Source of the DNA: Ascidia mentula
Taxonomy: Eukaryota > Chordata > Ascidiacea > Phlebobranchia > Ascidiidae
Direction of reading: 5' to 3'
Assembly (NCBI GenBank): GCA_947561715.1
Contig: OX387199.1
Span: 20,651,001 to 20,715,000 of the forward strand
Length of the DNA: 64,000 nt
Shown: positions 48,101 to 60,300 of the stretch, one piece after another
Layout of the letters: each line of letters starts with the position of its first letter
How positions within the stretch are numbered: the stretch's first letter is position 1
Notes under the pieces: generated by a model
Database searches by the model: none
Seen by the model: only the letters and a program-made list of their open reading frames with translations
What the model was told of the DNA's origin: nothing
Translations under genes and position numbers: made by a program

Positions 48101-51100
48101 CCATGTTTGTGATTATTCTATCAATCAAATTATTGAAAAAGCCATTTTTGACCATGACGTCACAAAGCTCATTGTTACTTCACACTCACTGTTTTTCGCA
48201 GGTTTCGTTGATGTAGTAATTGTGGTCGTCGGAATGGTTGTTGGGGTGGTTGGAGTGGTTAGAATTATTGGGGCCAAGGTGCTGGTGCTTCGTATGGTTG
48301 TCGTGGTTGTCGTTGTAGTTGTTGTTGGTGTTGGTGATGGTATACTGCTATCTATGGGCTCTGCAAAGTAAGTTAACCGGTAAATTACGAGACTTACTTA
48401 AATTTACATTTCTTCAATACGCCATGTCAGTCTCCAAATAACTTCAGTAATTACTGGCTCGTGCAAAAAGAGTTTTTTAACAGTCAGTCTGTCCAAAACA
48501 ATGCACCAGCAAATACTAAAGTTAAATTTACGTGGTAGAAACGCACAACGGCAAAACATGTCAATGTTTTCAACGGTATGGGTCAGTCTCTCTATTATCA
48601 GAACACTGAATAACCTGTATGTAATCACTACTTAATGTACCTGTCAATTCACAGCCCAGAACTTTTAGTTTTAATGCATATCTCTCTGTCGGATCGGAAA
48701 CCGGCACAGGGTAAATCCTGAGGTAACGAGTGTAGATACGGGGTCGTATGAAGTTATTTCGAACCGCGGTGAAATGGTCCACATTGCCCGAGAACAACTG
48801 TACATGAGAGGTAATAAGTGGTTGGTAAAGTTGATATATTGTCGCATATGTGAGTTTATTTGGTTGATGACGAAACAAGAGGTAGATTTATTTGTGTTAT
48901 GTTTAGTAAGTTACCATCAGTTTCTACACGAAACACTTTTACGAAAACGAACAACTTCGTTCTTGGGTAAAATTGCGTCATAAATTAACAAAATTAACAC
49001 ATAAACATATTTGCTACACCCGCAAACAGCCAGAAAATCATGCATGGGTCAAGATTCAGTTGTTTATAAGAGCGCATAACAGAGACAGCCAAAGTCCCGA
49101 AATTTTACTTTTATTTACACGAGGGAAAATGCTACAAAAAAGCTTCCTACCTTGGGTTTATCTTGACCTTCCTCTACGTAATAATCGAAGGTGATGCCGT
49201 TGCCACTGTACTTGACGTGGTAAGCAGTGGTCCATTTATGAGGAAGGGATGAACCCAAGGTTACAATGCCTGGATTAAAATAACAAGAGTTGTCAAAACG
49301 CTTGAAAAAATATCCTACTATAACTGAAGCGGTTTAAATCTATTGCAATCAAATTTTTTAAATCAAGTAAAATTACTTTTTCTAATTGCTAAAGTTAGGG
49401 AAGTATTCACTGTTATTACAAGTTTTTGTATCACAATAAAATCATATTTGGCAAAAAAATAAAAAAATAATTATTTGCCAATATCGTCATTGTTTGCATA
49501 TCGTTTAACTCAATTACTATGAAGACGACTGTAAGTTTCAACTCATAGCAACCGAAACGTTCAAACTTACAACTAGTTTTGCCAGAAGAGCCGTCTTCTG
49601 GTAAAAAATATAAATTACTACCGATGCTGCCGGGCATGTCTTATTGCTACTGGCAATAATTTTATCATATCAAGGTTTCACATTTTGTACATCCTGAAGA
49701 AGGTTTCTGCATGGAGGCCGATACGTCGATATAATAAAATTATTGCCAGTAGAGACGTTTGAAAGTAAGAAATATGCCTGGCAATAAATTCTTTAACTCG
49801 ATATTTTCAACGAACCTGTGATGTTCCAAATTTTCTCCAAATCTATTTGGATCCACTGCATGTCCATCGGGTTGCTAGGCGACCAGCCGCCCGGACTCCG
49901 GAAGTCTGCTTTCTCCGGGAGCCATACCCTGCAAGAACATATAGAGTTTGTGTGTTTGTTTCGGCAAAACCCACGTTGAATGACCGTGGATATTTGGGCG
50001 AGTCTTTCAACGCGAGAATAAGTCTAAGTGAAAGGGAAAAAAATTGAAAAATTTTAATTTATAAAATTTAATGTGGAAAGAAATACCAGAAAACAAAATG
50101 CTACAGTAAAATCATGAAAGAACGAACACAGAAAATTAAATGAGGATTCCGTTAAAAAACAAACAAAATGAATGTTTTTTACGTCTCTGTTCTGGTTTCA
50201 TTCCAGAATGAGGAGGCGGTCAACTTCGATGGATCAAATTCAATTTCCTTGGAGCAAATCTTGGCGGTTGGAAAGTAAACTGTGATGTCGGAGTAACCGC
50301 CACTGAATAAAGGGGAAAATATAAGACTGGCTAATATTTTCTGTTTGTAGTCTGAAGAAGTTACAGCATTTACAACTATTCACAATTGGCGTGATAACTT
50401 TAATATAATTTTCCACAATATTTTCACAAGCGTATAACTCTGAATGAATAATTTCATTAACAATGTCGGAAAATGTGGTTGATTCAGCCTGGCTACAATG
50501 CCTTGGCTGCGATGTCAGTGCTGTTTTTACTAACATTTACGTTTGGATTAAATCTCAGTATTTCAATAAAAGTATCACTTTGACTTACACTTTAGTTGTC
50601 ACGCTGTTGCCGATGGACATATGAAAGAAGACTTTGTGTCCCCCCTTTCTCGCGTAAACTCTTCCTCCAAACGAATTCGAGATGACTCCAGCGTGGACTG
50701 CCGCCAGACACAGATTGGAATCCTGCACACAAAATCATGTGTCACTGACGTCAGTGTGTCGACCTTGCCGTGACCTTGAAGCCCGACCTCGTGGTGATGA
50801 GATAAAGGCTTTAGATATCGGGGCCGGTGTGGGATTTGGGAGATTTGGAAAGGGGAGAGTGAAGGATTTCGAGTTAAGAAACCTCGTGGAAAGCAGAGAC
50901 AAGGTCATGGTGACGCTTTTAGAGGTCAACGGATAGGTTTGTTCTATTGAGCGAGGGAGAGGTAAGGGTGTTTGGATGAGATGAATCTGTGTGGGTTTGG
51001 GGGTGGTTCGGGCAAGAAGTTCGGTGTGCTGTTATCTCTCTAACACGTTATATCCATTACAAAGGCGAAGAGGTTTTAACCACCATTAAAGCATTAACAT

Positions 51101-54100
51101 TGTCACGACTGTCGCATCGTCTAACAATAAGGTACTTGACGAACGCGTTGAGCAGATTTTGATCGGAAAACCTCCAGCCCCAAGTAAACGAAAATTTAAA
51201 TTTGATGTAATTGCGAAATCGGTCGTTTGAATTAAAGAAAAGTTTTAACTGTTTAACCTCATAGAAATTGTAACGATAAATAAAATTTTAACTAGATCGA
51301 TCGTTTCAAAACTATTCCGCGGATGTCCCAAAAGCAAGATAACTATCAGCACCCTCAGATTAAAACAAACTTCGTCAGATGTACGACTTTAAATCGTTGG
51401 TGTTAATTCTTAAATATGTTAAACTCAGCCGGAAGAAACGAACATTCCAGTCAGTTTCGCAAGGTTAAAAAACTCCGCGAGTCTCGACAAACTGCGTATT
51501 TTAATTTAACCAGATCCCCAGACCACCCACCAGGGGGTAAAGGGGTGAGCAAGGAGTTAAAACGGATTAAGAGCCTTGGGGCATGTTGGGGCCCGGGGAT
51601 GCCGACATGGTGTCGAAAATTTGGGCCCCACACAAGATGATAATGTAAACTACAAACTGCTTGGGTGAAGAATGCATGCAAACCAATGTTTTTGGAATTT
51701 TCGAGAAGTGTGATGGCTCAGGTCTGACGCATAATTGGGATGTTACGAACAATTTTAAACTTGAAACACTTCTTTGGCGTTTACCAATGCAGTGTTTTCT
51801 GCACATAGGACAAAAGGCTGCACAAATTTGAGAAAAGTCATTGCCAAAAATGGGCACTAATACTTGCTCCCTAAACTCAGGTTACGAAGAATAGCTTCAC
51901 CCAAAAGTTACCTATATTCACTTCTTCCAACATTAATTTCAACGAAAACTGTCACATTGCTTTTAGAACTTTGCAGCAACAGAATTTTACTAGAAATCGG
52001 CAAGCACTACAATATATGCGAACACACATTATTTTCCATTTAAAGTCGGTTTCCTTGGCGTCTCATAGAGAGGCGTGCATCACCACAGAGTTGCCCATTA
52101 ATCTCCGCTAATCTATGATCAGATTTACGTCGTATGATATCACGCCCGTTATTGAGAGGGTTTGGGACAAGCAGTAAACAGTCGCTTAATGGAATTGGGT
52201 TGCTTGTAACATTCGTGTTCAACACATTATTCTATGGACTTTTCCCACGTATGGGATTTGTTTTTTAATGGGGAGTTGTGACGTGAAACGATGGGAAGGG
52301 AATTATTTTGGACGGTGAACATTTTTTTTCATTTTTTCTCCCGAAATTCCGGTGTTACTTTCAGAAAGAAATAACGCATTTAGGAACATAACTCACGGTT
52401 TTGTACATCTTTAATATGAACAAAATAGCCCATACAATGCTGGAAAACTTCATGCAGACGTTTCGATTGTGTTCTACAATCATTATCAATGCAAATAAAA
52501 CGTCTGCATGAAGTTTTCCAGCATTGTATGGGCTATTTTGTTCATATTAAATAACGCATTGTTTGTCGTTTGTTTATCGAAATAATAAATGTGAAAAGAT
52601 GGTCATGGTAATAAAAGTCAACAGAGAACAACGAGGTTTTGCTGCAGCTCCATATGATAGCAGCACTACAGTAACGCAAATTGGATAAAAGCGAAAAAGA
52701 AGCAAAGAACACTATCTTCCCTAATACAAGATTAATAGCCTAAGCGCAGGGCAATAGTTCAACTGTGCGGATGTGGATGAAAGTTCTGGAATGCATGGTA
52801 GCCGAAAATAAACGAGTGTGGTGAAACGAAATGTAAATATCGAAACAAACTCGCGAGGTGGTACGAAAGAGTCGGGTTTTCAGAAAATCGCGGTGAAAGA
52901 TTACGGAGATAATCGCACAAATTCTTAAAATCTTTGGCTTCGCGCGGCGCTGTTTTTTCTTCGGAACGTGGATGAAATTTGTGAGTAAAAGTTTATGTTT
53001 TGTTGCAAAATATTTTCAAACGGCAAATTCTTTTGAAAAAGATATTTTTCTGTAGTACAGGTTATTTTATTTTTAAATTGTATGTAGATACTGTACAGCC
53101 GTGAGTTTTTGGTCTAAATAATTAAGGTTTAATATAATAACCCGCGGAGTTTTCTCTGTTTACATCGCCGGGCTGAAAAACTTCTTGCAAATATCCTTTA
53201 GCGGATTGGAAACCTTTTGATCAGTAAAAATCTGACCATTTCACAAATTCTAACAGAAAAAAATAGTTCACATAGCCAAAGCACATAACAGCAGCCAATC
53301 GCCTGACAGGGATTTCCCGCGCAAATCCGTGACAGCGCTGACATTATCTCGACACAGGATGAGGTTTAGATCCCGCGTTTTGATTTTTATGAGGTGGCGT
53401 TTGAACGGATGTGAGGATAAGTGTGGCTTGGGAGAAAATAACTTCCTGTCATTTCTCAAAAGAGGATTTAAGGGTGAATTTTACGCATGAATGAGCGTGG
53501 ACTTGCCCACGACTTTTGTTGACATAAACGAAATTACTGCCGTTTTTATTTTGAGGAAACATGTTCATGGTTCAAATTTCCATGATGTTGGTTGGATAAA
53601 TCTTCTATAAAACATGACTAATTTGTCCATTGATTTTGAAACATAATTTTGCCGTGTTTGGGCAACTTTTATCCATGGTTAAATAGCTGTGCAGCGTTTT
53701 AGTCACTGTGATATGAGTTGTCACTACCCTGTATGTCCGACTAATCATATGAGACATAACACTTATGTTAACAACGGGGTCACACGACAGCTGAGCGACT
53801 TTTTTCTTGTTCGACAGACAGAAGAGGGGTTTGTTTAAACGTATGCAAGTATCATTCAAGTGAAGAGGCGCGTCACCGACTGTGACGTCACAATGAAGCA
53901 TTCTAAAATTTTCTATCAGTATGGTGAATCCCATCAGACGCTATCGTGCTTGGCTTGCAAAATTATACGCAAATAGGGTGTGGAAAACACTAAGCATTAT
54001 GACCGGCATCATGAAGTTCATACTGGCGCCAAAGGTTCGTGAATCAACTTTACTTACATCTCTGTATCTCTCCTTCCCATATACAGTGTGGCCTGGAACA

Positions 54101-57100
54101 CCGACGCATCCACTCGGGCAAATAACACTGTAAATAGAAATTGTCATTCAGTCATATGTTTAACATACTTTCAATTTGTGTTAGACTCTGTACAACACAT
54201 GATATTCGTGTAGTAACCGGGTCAAACGATGGGCATCAATCCAAAGGTCATTTACATACTGTTTATGTCGACTTGTTTTTCGTTACAAGAACGGCCATTT
54301 TCTTTGCTATTGATTGCTTTATTATTCCATTTTGGAGATCATACGAGCAGAACGAATCAATTGGTGACAGGACAAAAACGATTAAAGGATATAATTTAAA
54401 TGTAATTGTTTAAAGCTTTCACCGCGTCTGCAATGTATAAGCAATCCCCTGCAACGATTTATCTCTTTCAAAAAATTAGACAAGACTGGTTGTAGTGAAT
54501 GCCAGCACTTTGCCAGCGAAATTCTGACTGGCCTTACACCATACATCATACAGGCAAGCACTCACGACGTGGCCCTGATTCATTGAAAGACCAAGATTTT
54601 ATCGAAAGGTAATTTGAGCAAACATTAAAAACATGCCACCGTTGCCCGCGGGGGTTCGACAAGCTGGGCAGACATGACCTCGCTTTATGTTCGACCAGCA
54701 GTAGATTACTGTGGGTTAATTCACTTTTAACTCGAGAGTTGTAATTATGGCACGTTTGCTTTGCTGGTTTTAAGCTAAAATTTTCTTCGATTTCGCCCTT
54801 ATTACTAAGCATATGCACAGGTAGGTAAGACCTATTACTTCCGCAGGCAATTTGTCAGATTTGTGCCCAAGCGTTCCGCATGCCTTGAAACAATTGTGAT
54901 TACAACGCCTGTGTATTTGACGTGAAAATAGCATTGTACTGGACAATTATTGAGTTGTACATACACTCACTTACGTACATTCTTACATTTGGGAGCAGCA
55001 TGTGTTCCATTCCACCCAATAGGCGCACAAAAACTACACTACATTGTGTTTTTAAATTCAAGACCATTAGTCATGCAATAGAAGCCTGAGAAGTGTTTAT
55101 ATAGAAGCATGGATCTTCCACTGACAACTTCAATTAGTTTTGGGATAAAAGCACTAAAATTCTTGTAATAAGTGATTACTAAAACTGTCGTAGATTATTG
55201 CACAATCATCCAATATACTGGTTAACAGAAAAAAATATATATTTCGCCTACACGGAATCATATTCTTTTCAGATAGAATCTTATTCAAAACCTGAGAACT
55301 AACCCTTAAAAAAATGACCCAAATTTGTTTGGTTGATTTGCGATAGGAAAGCAGTGCTGAGGGACGAGTGATAACACTTTGGGTTGGGAACCAGAAAAGT
55401 TCCGCTTAGCGTTGCCAAAGCGACAAATCAAAACAAGAGTTGGTGGATGTGGCGGACACATTATCCCACGACCTCAAACACTTAATTGCAGAGCACTGAG
55501 CGGAATTACGAGAACTCTAGCAAGATGTTAGGGCTACAATTATTACAGAATCATGAGTTTAACGAGATGGCAAAGTAGAAATTGGATTCTGCGAATATCG
55601 TGTACATCCCTAAACCCCACACCGCCGCCAAAGCGTCACGCTCCATCAAGCGTGAAATGCCAGAGCGCACACACTCTGTGACGTCATAATGCCTCGGAAT
55701 TTTAACCCTCACGCGATTGTCTGCTGGCGCGGGGTCGCGATTTGGCAGATTTCGTTGCTACTCAGACTCGTTTTGCACGATTATTGACGTCATCACAAAC
55801 GTAACGACTACAATGACATCATCTTACCTGAAGCTCTGCTTGCGTCCAGAGTGCACAGTCGCCGAGCACGTCACAAAATCTGTTAAAACAAGGCAAAAGA
55901 TTAGCAAACGCTTCCGGTTGATTGCGTCACAAAAGGCATGACATCACAATGGAATACGAGGATTTATTGCTCGTGGGACGGAATGGTTTACAACACAAGC
56001 GGGATTTGTGGGAGGAATTGATTGCATTGCTCAAAGAGCATTGGGCGGTATATAGGCCTTCGTGATAAATTTAGTTGCTTAAAACAAATGCCCTAAAATC
56101 CTGCAGCATTTAAGGATACGAAACCCCCAAAAGGGATAAAAAAATTGCCACATTGGATAACAAAGACACGTGACTATTTAAATGTAACTTGCAACCGGTG
56201 CTGAACGACGACTTTTTGCACAAGGTAAGCCGAGTTTTACAAAGCTCACTATGCAGTCTTCCAAGACAAAGGCTTATGCAGCGTTGGGCGTAAAACCATG
56301 ACGGTGGGGCCCAGCGGGGGCTGCTACGCCAGATTGGGTTACTGCGCAGGGTTCTTTGTCCCTTACTAATAGGAAAACGAAGCCGAGGGCGGGTTCTAAA
56401 GTCGGAAGAACCACCTAGAATCTGGATCCTGTATCGGGGAGAATTAAGGGCCTTACGTGCTACCCACGAGTGGAACTTGTGCCCTTATATGGCGATTTAA
56501 GGCCACTAATGCAACGGAATGCGACCTTTCTTACAGGGTTTCGATGTTTAGGATTATGGTTGGGCCCGGGTGGATTTAAATGCTGTCAGTAACCGGGTTA
56601 AGGTTGTTAGGAAAAATACGGGAACTTTTTGAGGGAAAAAATACGGCAGCGTTTTTTTTCTTCAATAAAAGACAGCACCAAGAAGTGCAATGGGAACATG
56701 TATTAAACCCCTATTACTGTTTGTTTGCAGATCAATGGTTATAGATTTATAAATTCCATTTCCATTGTCTTTACGAGTATGTACTGATAATATACCATGG
56801 CAGTTTCTGTTTTGTTGCGTTTAAACCATTTTCCACGGCCGTTAAGATATTTGAATAGTCCGCATACTTCTCCATTTAAGAGAGAAAACACGTGTACAAC
56901 AAGACGCCCTAGTGTCTTCTGTTTTCATTGTTTGATAACAAACAGGCCCCAAAAACAGAACTATCGCACAATGGGGCTTGTTTATGACGCAACAGTTGAC
57001 ACAATGCCGCCTGATTTTGAGGCATTTCAGATGAATAAAACCTTGATTTGAATTAATTGGTTGATGTTTTGGGCTGGATGGAAGCTGAAGGCGCAGCCAA

Positions 57101-57359
57101 AGTTTGCTGACAAGTTAGAATTGATGCACGTTAGATTTTTTCGTGTAGAAATGTCTTTTTACCAAACTCATGCGTTCAGAGACCAGAGAATTTTTTTAAA
57201 GCTCATTCTTACCATCAAGAAATGGTGATCCAGGGTCGATGGCAATGAAGGAAATGAGAAACCCTTTGCCAGTAAATGTTGATGGGCGTCGAAATATAAC
57301 GGTTCCCGTGTTGTTCGTAACCAGAACCGAATCTGGATCGTTTTGTGAACAATATTTAT
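45118..57359 (-). CDS. DCBLD-like receptor (CUB-LCCL-F5/8C-TM), 5' end missing
   Basis: Minus strand exons, transcript order: 57213-57359, 55828-55879, 54058-54127, 50589-50722, 50183-50302, 49816-49928, 49151-49269, 48641-48797, 48190-48360, 47991-48040, 47888-47933, 47301-47391, 47034-47116, 46511-46831, 45519-46271, 45118-45296; all phases agree, giving 867 residues. Order: second half of a CUB domain (TFTGKGFLISF), LCCL domain (VICPSGCVGVPGHTVYG and CLAAVHAGVISNSFGG), F5/8C discoidin domain (GGWSPSNPMDMQWIQIDLEK, WNITGIVTLG, YALKLKVLGCEL), Thr-rich mucin-like stalk, one helix (SIIIIAIVAALAVTSILLAA) followed by RKRKKKPK, then a Ser-rich tail. This domain set is that of DCBLD1/DCBLD2 (ESDN/CLCP1). 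The tail has YKTP and YPSP, the YxxP type that binds CRK/CRKL SH2 domains in vertebrate DCBLDs, and ends HTPV. Signal peptide and first CUB half not found. The donor at 45519 is weak; read-through would stop at 45400. Confidence 0.9.
45286..45407 (-). repeat. 41-base tandem repeat (3 units) duplicating a splice acceptor
   Basis: Units 45286-45326, 45327-45367 and 45368-45407 (41, 41 and 40 bases) are near identical. Each unit on the minus strand contains TTATCCAG followed by GTYCAGATCAC, that is the 3' end of the last DCBLD intron plus the first bases of the last exon. Only the unit next to the exon leads into the long open last exon; the other two meet a stop within a few codons in the frame used. 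Confidence 0.85.
49647..49752. repeat. Foldback element with hammerhead-like core
   Basis: Arms 49647-49671 and 49728-49752 are inverted repeats of 25 bases with one mismatch (CTACTGGCAATAATTTTAT and its complement). The 56-base loop contains CTGAAGA at 49694-49700, then a GG-CC stem and CCGATACGTC. This resembles the CTGANGA ... GAAAC core of hammerhead ribozymes found in repeats of many animals, but with GATA in place of GAAA. It lies in the intron between the two halves of the F5/8C domain. Confidence 0.6.
50480..50515 (+). repeat. Dispersed repeat fragment in a DCBLD intron
   Basis: Matches 14041-14095 in GLUT copy B: TGATTCAGCCTGGCTACAAT then GCCTTGGCTGCGA. Family unknown. Confidence 0.4.
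50723..54057 (-). other. Large DCBLD intron splitting the LCCL domain
   Basis: About 3.3 kb between the two LCCL exons, long for this locus. It holds the foldback element at 52369-52560. A G-rich patch lies at about 51540-51630. Open frames here are short and unrecognised on both strands. Confidence 0.65.
52369..52560. mobile_element. Perfect foldback element with 12-base flanking direct repeats
   Basis: Arms 52411-52463 and 52498-52550 are exact inverted repeats of 53 bases (starting TTAATATGAACAAAATAGCC) around a 34-base loop. AAATAACGCATT occurs directly before the unit (52369-52380) and again at its right end (52549-52560), which looks like a target-site duplication. The left lead-in TAGGAACATAACTCACGGTT has a near match in intron 5 of GLUT copy C (about 20474-20493). 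Perfect arms suggest a young insertion. Confidence 0.75.
54128..55827 (-). other. DCBLD intron
   Basis: About 1.7 kb between the exon ending KQSF and the first LCCL exon. AT-rich, no gene or clear repeat recognised. Confidence 0.6.
55880..57212 (-). other. DCBLD intron
   Basis: About 1.3 kb between the CUB exon and the following short exon. Part of it (about 56280-56640) is richer in G and C than its surroundings but I recognise no gene there. Confidence 0.6.
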
Positions 57360-60300
57360 CTGGAAAAGAAAAAGAAGAATATTTAAAGTGTGAAAAAAAA
57401 AATTTTTAAGCTAAGTAGTTTAATTGGCGAGTCTATCGAGCCAGGTTGCCATGAGAAACTTGGTTTTCACATGAACATCACGCCCGATGAATGATCACAG
57501 TGATCACAATCACGAACACAACAATTAACAAAATCGACTTTTGCAAAACGGGATATATGTTTATAACGAATAGAAATATTGCGAATAGTTATAATGTTCA
57601 CATTGACAGAATATACGAGGCATTTTTTCTCAAAATGTGTCACAGAATAGTAAACTAATCTGGATCTGTTCGAACCAAGGCACCCTGGCACTGTTGACAG
57701 GCTGTTGATCATCACCATATCATAAGTTATATTTCTATGCAAGATCAATACAACGACAATGCAGACAGCTCAGTTGATGTTTAATACAGAAAAGTATATT
57801 TCGCCCAACAAGATATCATCATTTCCTGTTTAATGCTGCAAACATTTGAAAAAAATTGAAGTCTGTCGTTTTTCCGAGGCCACAAACATGATTTAAGGAA
57901 ATAGGGAGGACGAATGTACGGACGTGCTTAATTTCCTTGTTTCTGTTTTCAACTTCTTTATCCTTTCCACAGGTGCGACCCTGATGGCATCGGGCGTGAA
58001 GATTAACGCGACTTATTGTGACACGCTCAATGACGTGAGAATGGTTCTTGTGAAGACATAATTAAAACCCCGGAAACGTGGTAGAATGCTTTGAAACTGT
58101 TTAATGGCGGGAATTGCGCCATTTGGAAACCATTCAATGCTCATTTTGACCTACTGTGTTGCTCGTTTTAAATAAACACATGAATTAATTGTACTGCAAT
58201 AAAAGTGTTTAAAATAAAAGTTAAACCGTTGCCCTTGGTTGGCGCGTTAGGTATTGTTTGCACTGATATTTACAGAAACGTAATCTCGGTTTGTCCCACC
58301 TACAAACCCTAATTGCTGTAAATCATATTACGAAAACATCAGTGGTAGAACGACGAAGGTGCGTTTTCCCAACAACAGAAACTGGATAAGGGGCGCCGGT
58401 GGCCCCTAGATTATTCCTGATCCATCACGATGCATGCATCAACTTTTGCGTGGGCGTCTGCCCCCCCCCCCCTGTCTCCACGGGGTTTGTCAAATTTAGG
58501 GGCCCGTTGACGTGTTAGCGGTTGAGACACCTGCAGACAGCGCTACGCCGTTACCAAACAACGCGAGATACTTGAGAAAACCAGGCATCAGAAACGCTTC
58601 AGTGCGCGAACGCAAATACAGCAAGTAGGGGGGGGCACGCAAGTACAGGGGGCTAATCTGGATAAGAGGGAGGTATTGTTTTGCGGAGTGCCGGGTGCTG
58701 GCGGAGCGGAACGGAGGTGCCATTTCGCATGAGTGTTTTCGCATAGATCGGGGCAGGGTGCCTGATTTACAGCAAGCAACACATTTTGCTGGGGAAATAC
58801 ATTGGAAAGATGCACTAGTTTGCGGTTGTCTAAAGTGCTACTTCTGAATGGCCATTGAATATATAAAGCCATCACCGCACAAAACTTTGATGCGTGAAAA
58901 TCAAGCAACACAATTTTGGGAGGAAATGTCTTGGTAAGATGCACAACCAAGTTTATTGCCATTATGATAGCTAATTTAGGTTGGCACTTCAATATAATGG
59001 CGCCAAAAACCGCGCAAAACTTTGATGTAATAGTCATGAGAACCTGCACAAGCACAGGAATATTTGCCTTAAAACTAGGCCAAATGCACTTTTTTCGAAA
59101 ACACACAACAGTTATTGTAAAGAAAATAGCAGCAGTTTTCAAACTTGCAACTTAAGGCATTGGAACATCGTAGACGTCAGGGTATAGAATTACCTAGTGA
59201 CGATTCAAGCGCATTCCTGTTCTATGAGCCATTGTTGCAAGCAAAAACATCCGATTACCAGTCTTAGGAATCATCATCAGTCGCAAGGGTGACCACAAAA
59301 CACCTAAAAGTGACAGAAACGTCCACAACACCCGAAATTCGACTTCGTGTGATTATATTGGAATGACTTCTACTATCGTCACGTGCGTGGGGGAGGTTTG
59401 GGTGATTCACAATCGGCCAAATTCGATATGTTTTGTTTCGCCTCATCTGTGTCCGCCGCCTCCACCCCTCGCCCCACACACGAAAACTTGGTGTTGGATA
59501 GTTTGTTGACCGAAAATTAACACGCCTTCTTGTTCGTTGAAGGATTTTTGTGAGGTTTTCGTGGCATTCCAGCTAAAAAATGGATTTTTTTCCACGCCGT
59601 TTCGGTTGGTTCGCTCAGCATCGCATTGACAAACCGATTTGTTATAAAAGCGCTTCAACGTCAGTGGGTAAGTGTGGTCTGGTGATCTGGCAGAATTTTT
59701 ACAACTAAATCCAAAACATTCTGGTCAAAAGTTTGTACAGAAAATCTTCAATCCGTGTGCTTGGTTATGGAAACATGGAAATAGATGGCGTCATTTTGGG
59801 GGTCCGTCAGCAAGATATGTAAAAGAGGTCCATTGTATGCTTAAAAAGTAAATTTGCAATACAGGGATTTGTGTTTATGGCACAGCATATAAGATACCCA
59901 TGTCTGCATATAACTCTGCAGAGTTAACCTGGATTTAAACGGACAGAGCCATTAACGTTCCTTACGATGTCAGTGACGAAAACTATCAAAATCTAGTGTG
60001 ATGTCACAACAAGATGTCGCACGCAAACACGTCACGCCTGAGCGAGCACGACCAATCCAACCAATCAGGGCCCACTGAAACGAGACGTTGCATGTTCACA
60101 AATGAATCATCAAGTCGAGGATATGAAACAAAACCTAGTCTTGGGTCGGGTCTTAGAGCCCCTACGGCGGTAATGTTATACCCGGGGTCGTGATCATCAT
60201 AAGAAAAATGCGCGTTTCTTTTTGAAAGGGAATTATGGTGTGGATCGGTTTGATCCATGGTGGAACAACAGTGAGATTGCGAGATATTTAGAAAATTTCG

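Noticed and set aside
57960-58070. Candidate exon after CTTTCCACAG, reading GATLMASGVKINATYCDTL on the plus strand
   Set aside because: Wrong strand for DCBLD, a stop soon after, and no family resemblance.
58588-59142. Minus-strand open frame of 184 codons
   Set aside because: It follows from an imperfect tandem DNA repeat of about 131 bases; the translated repeat has no known family.
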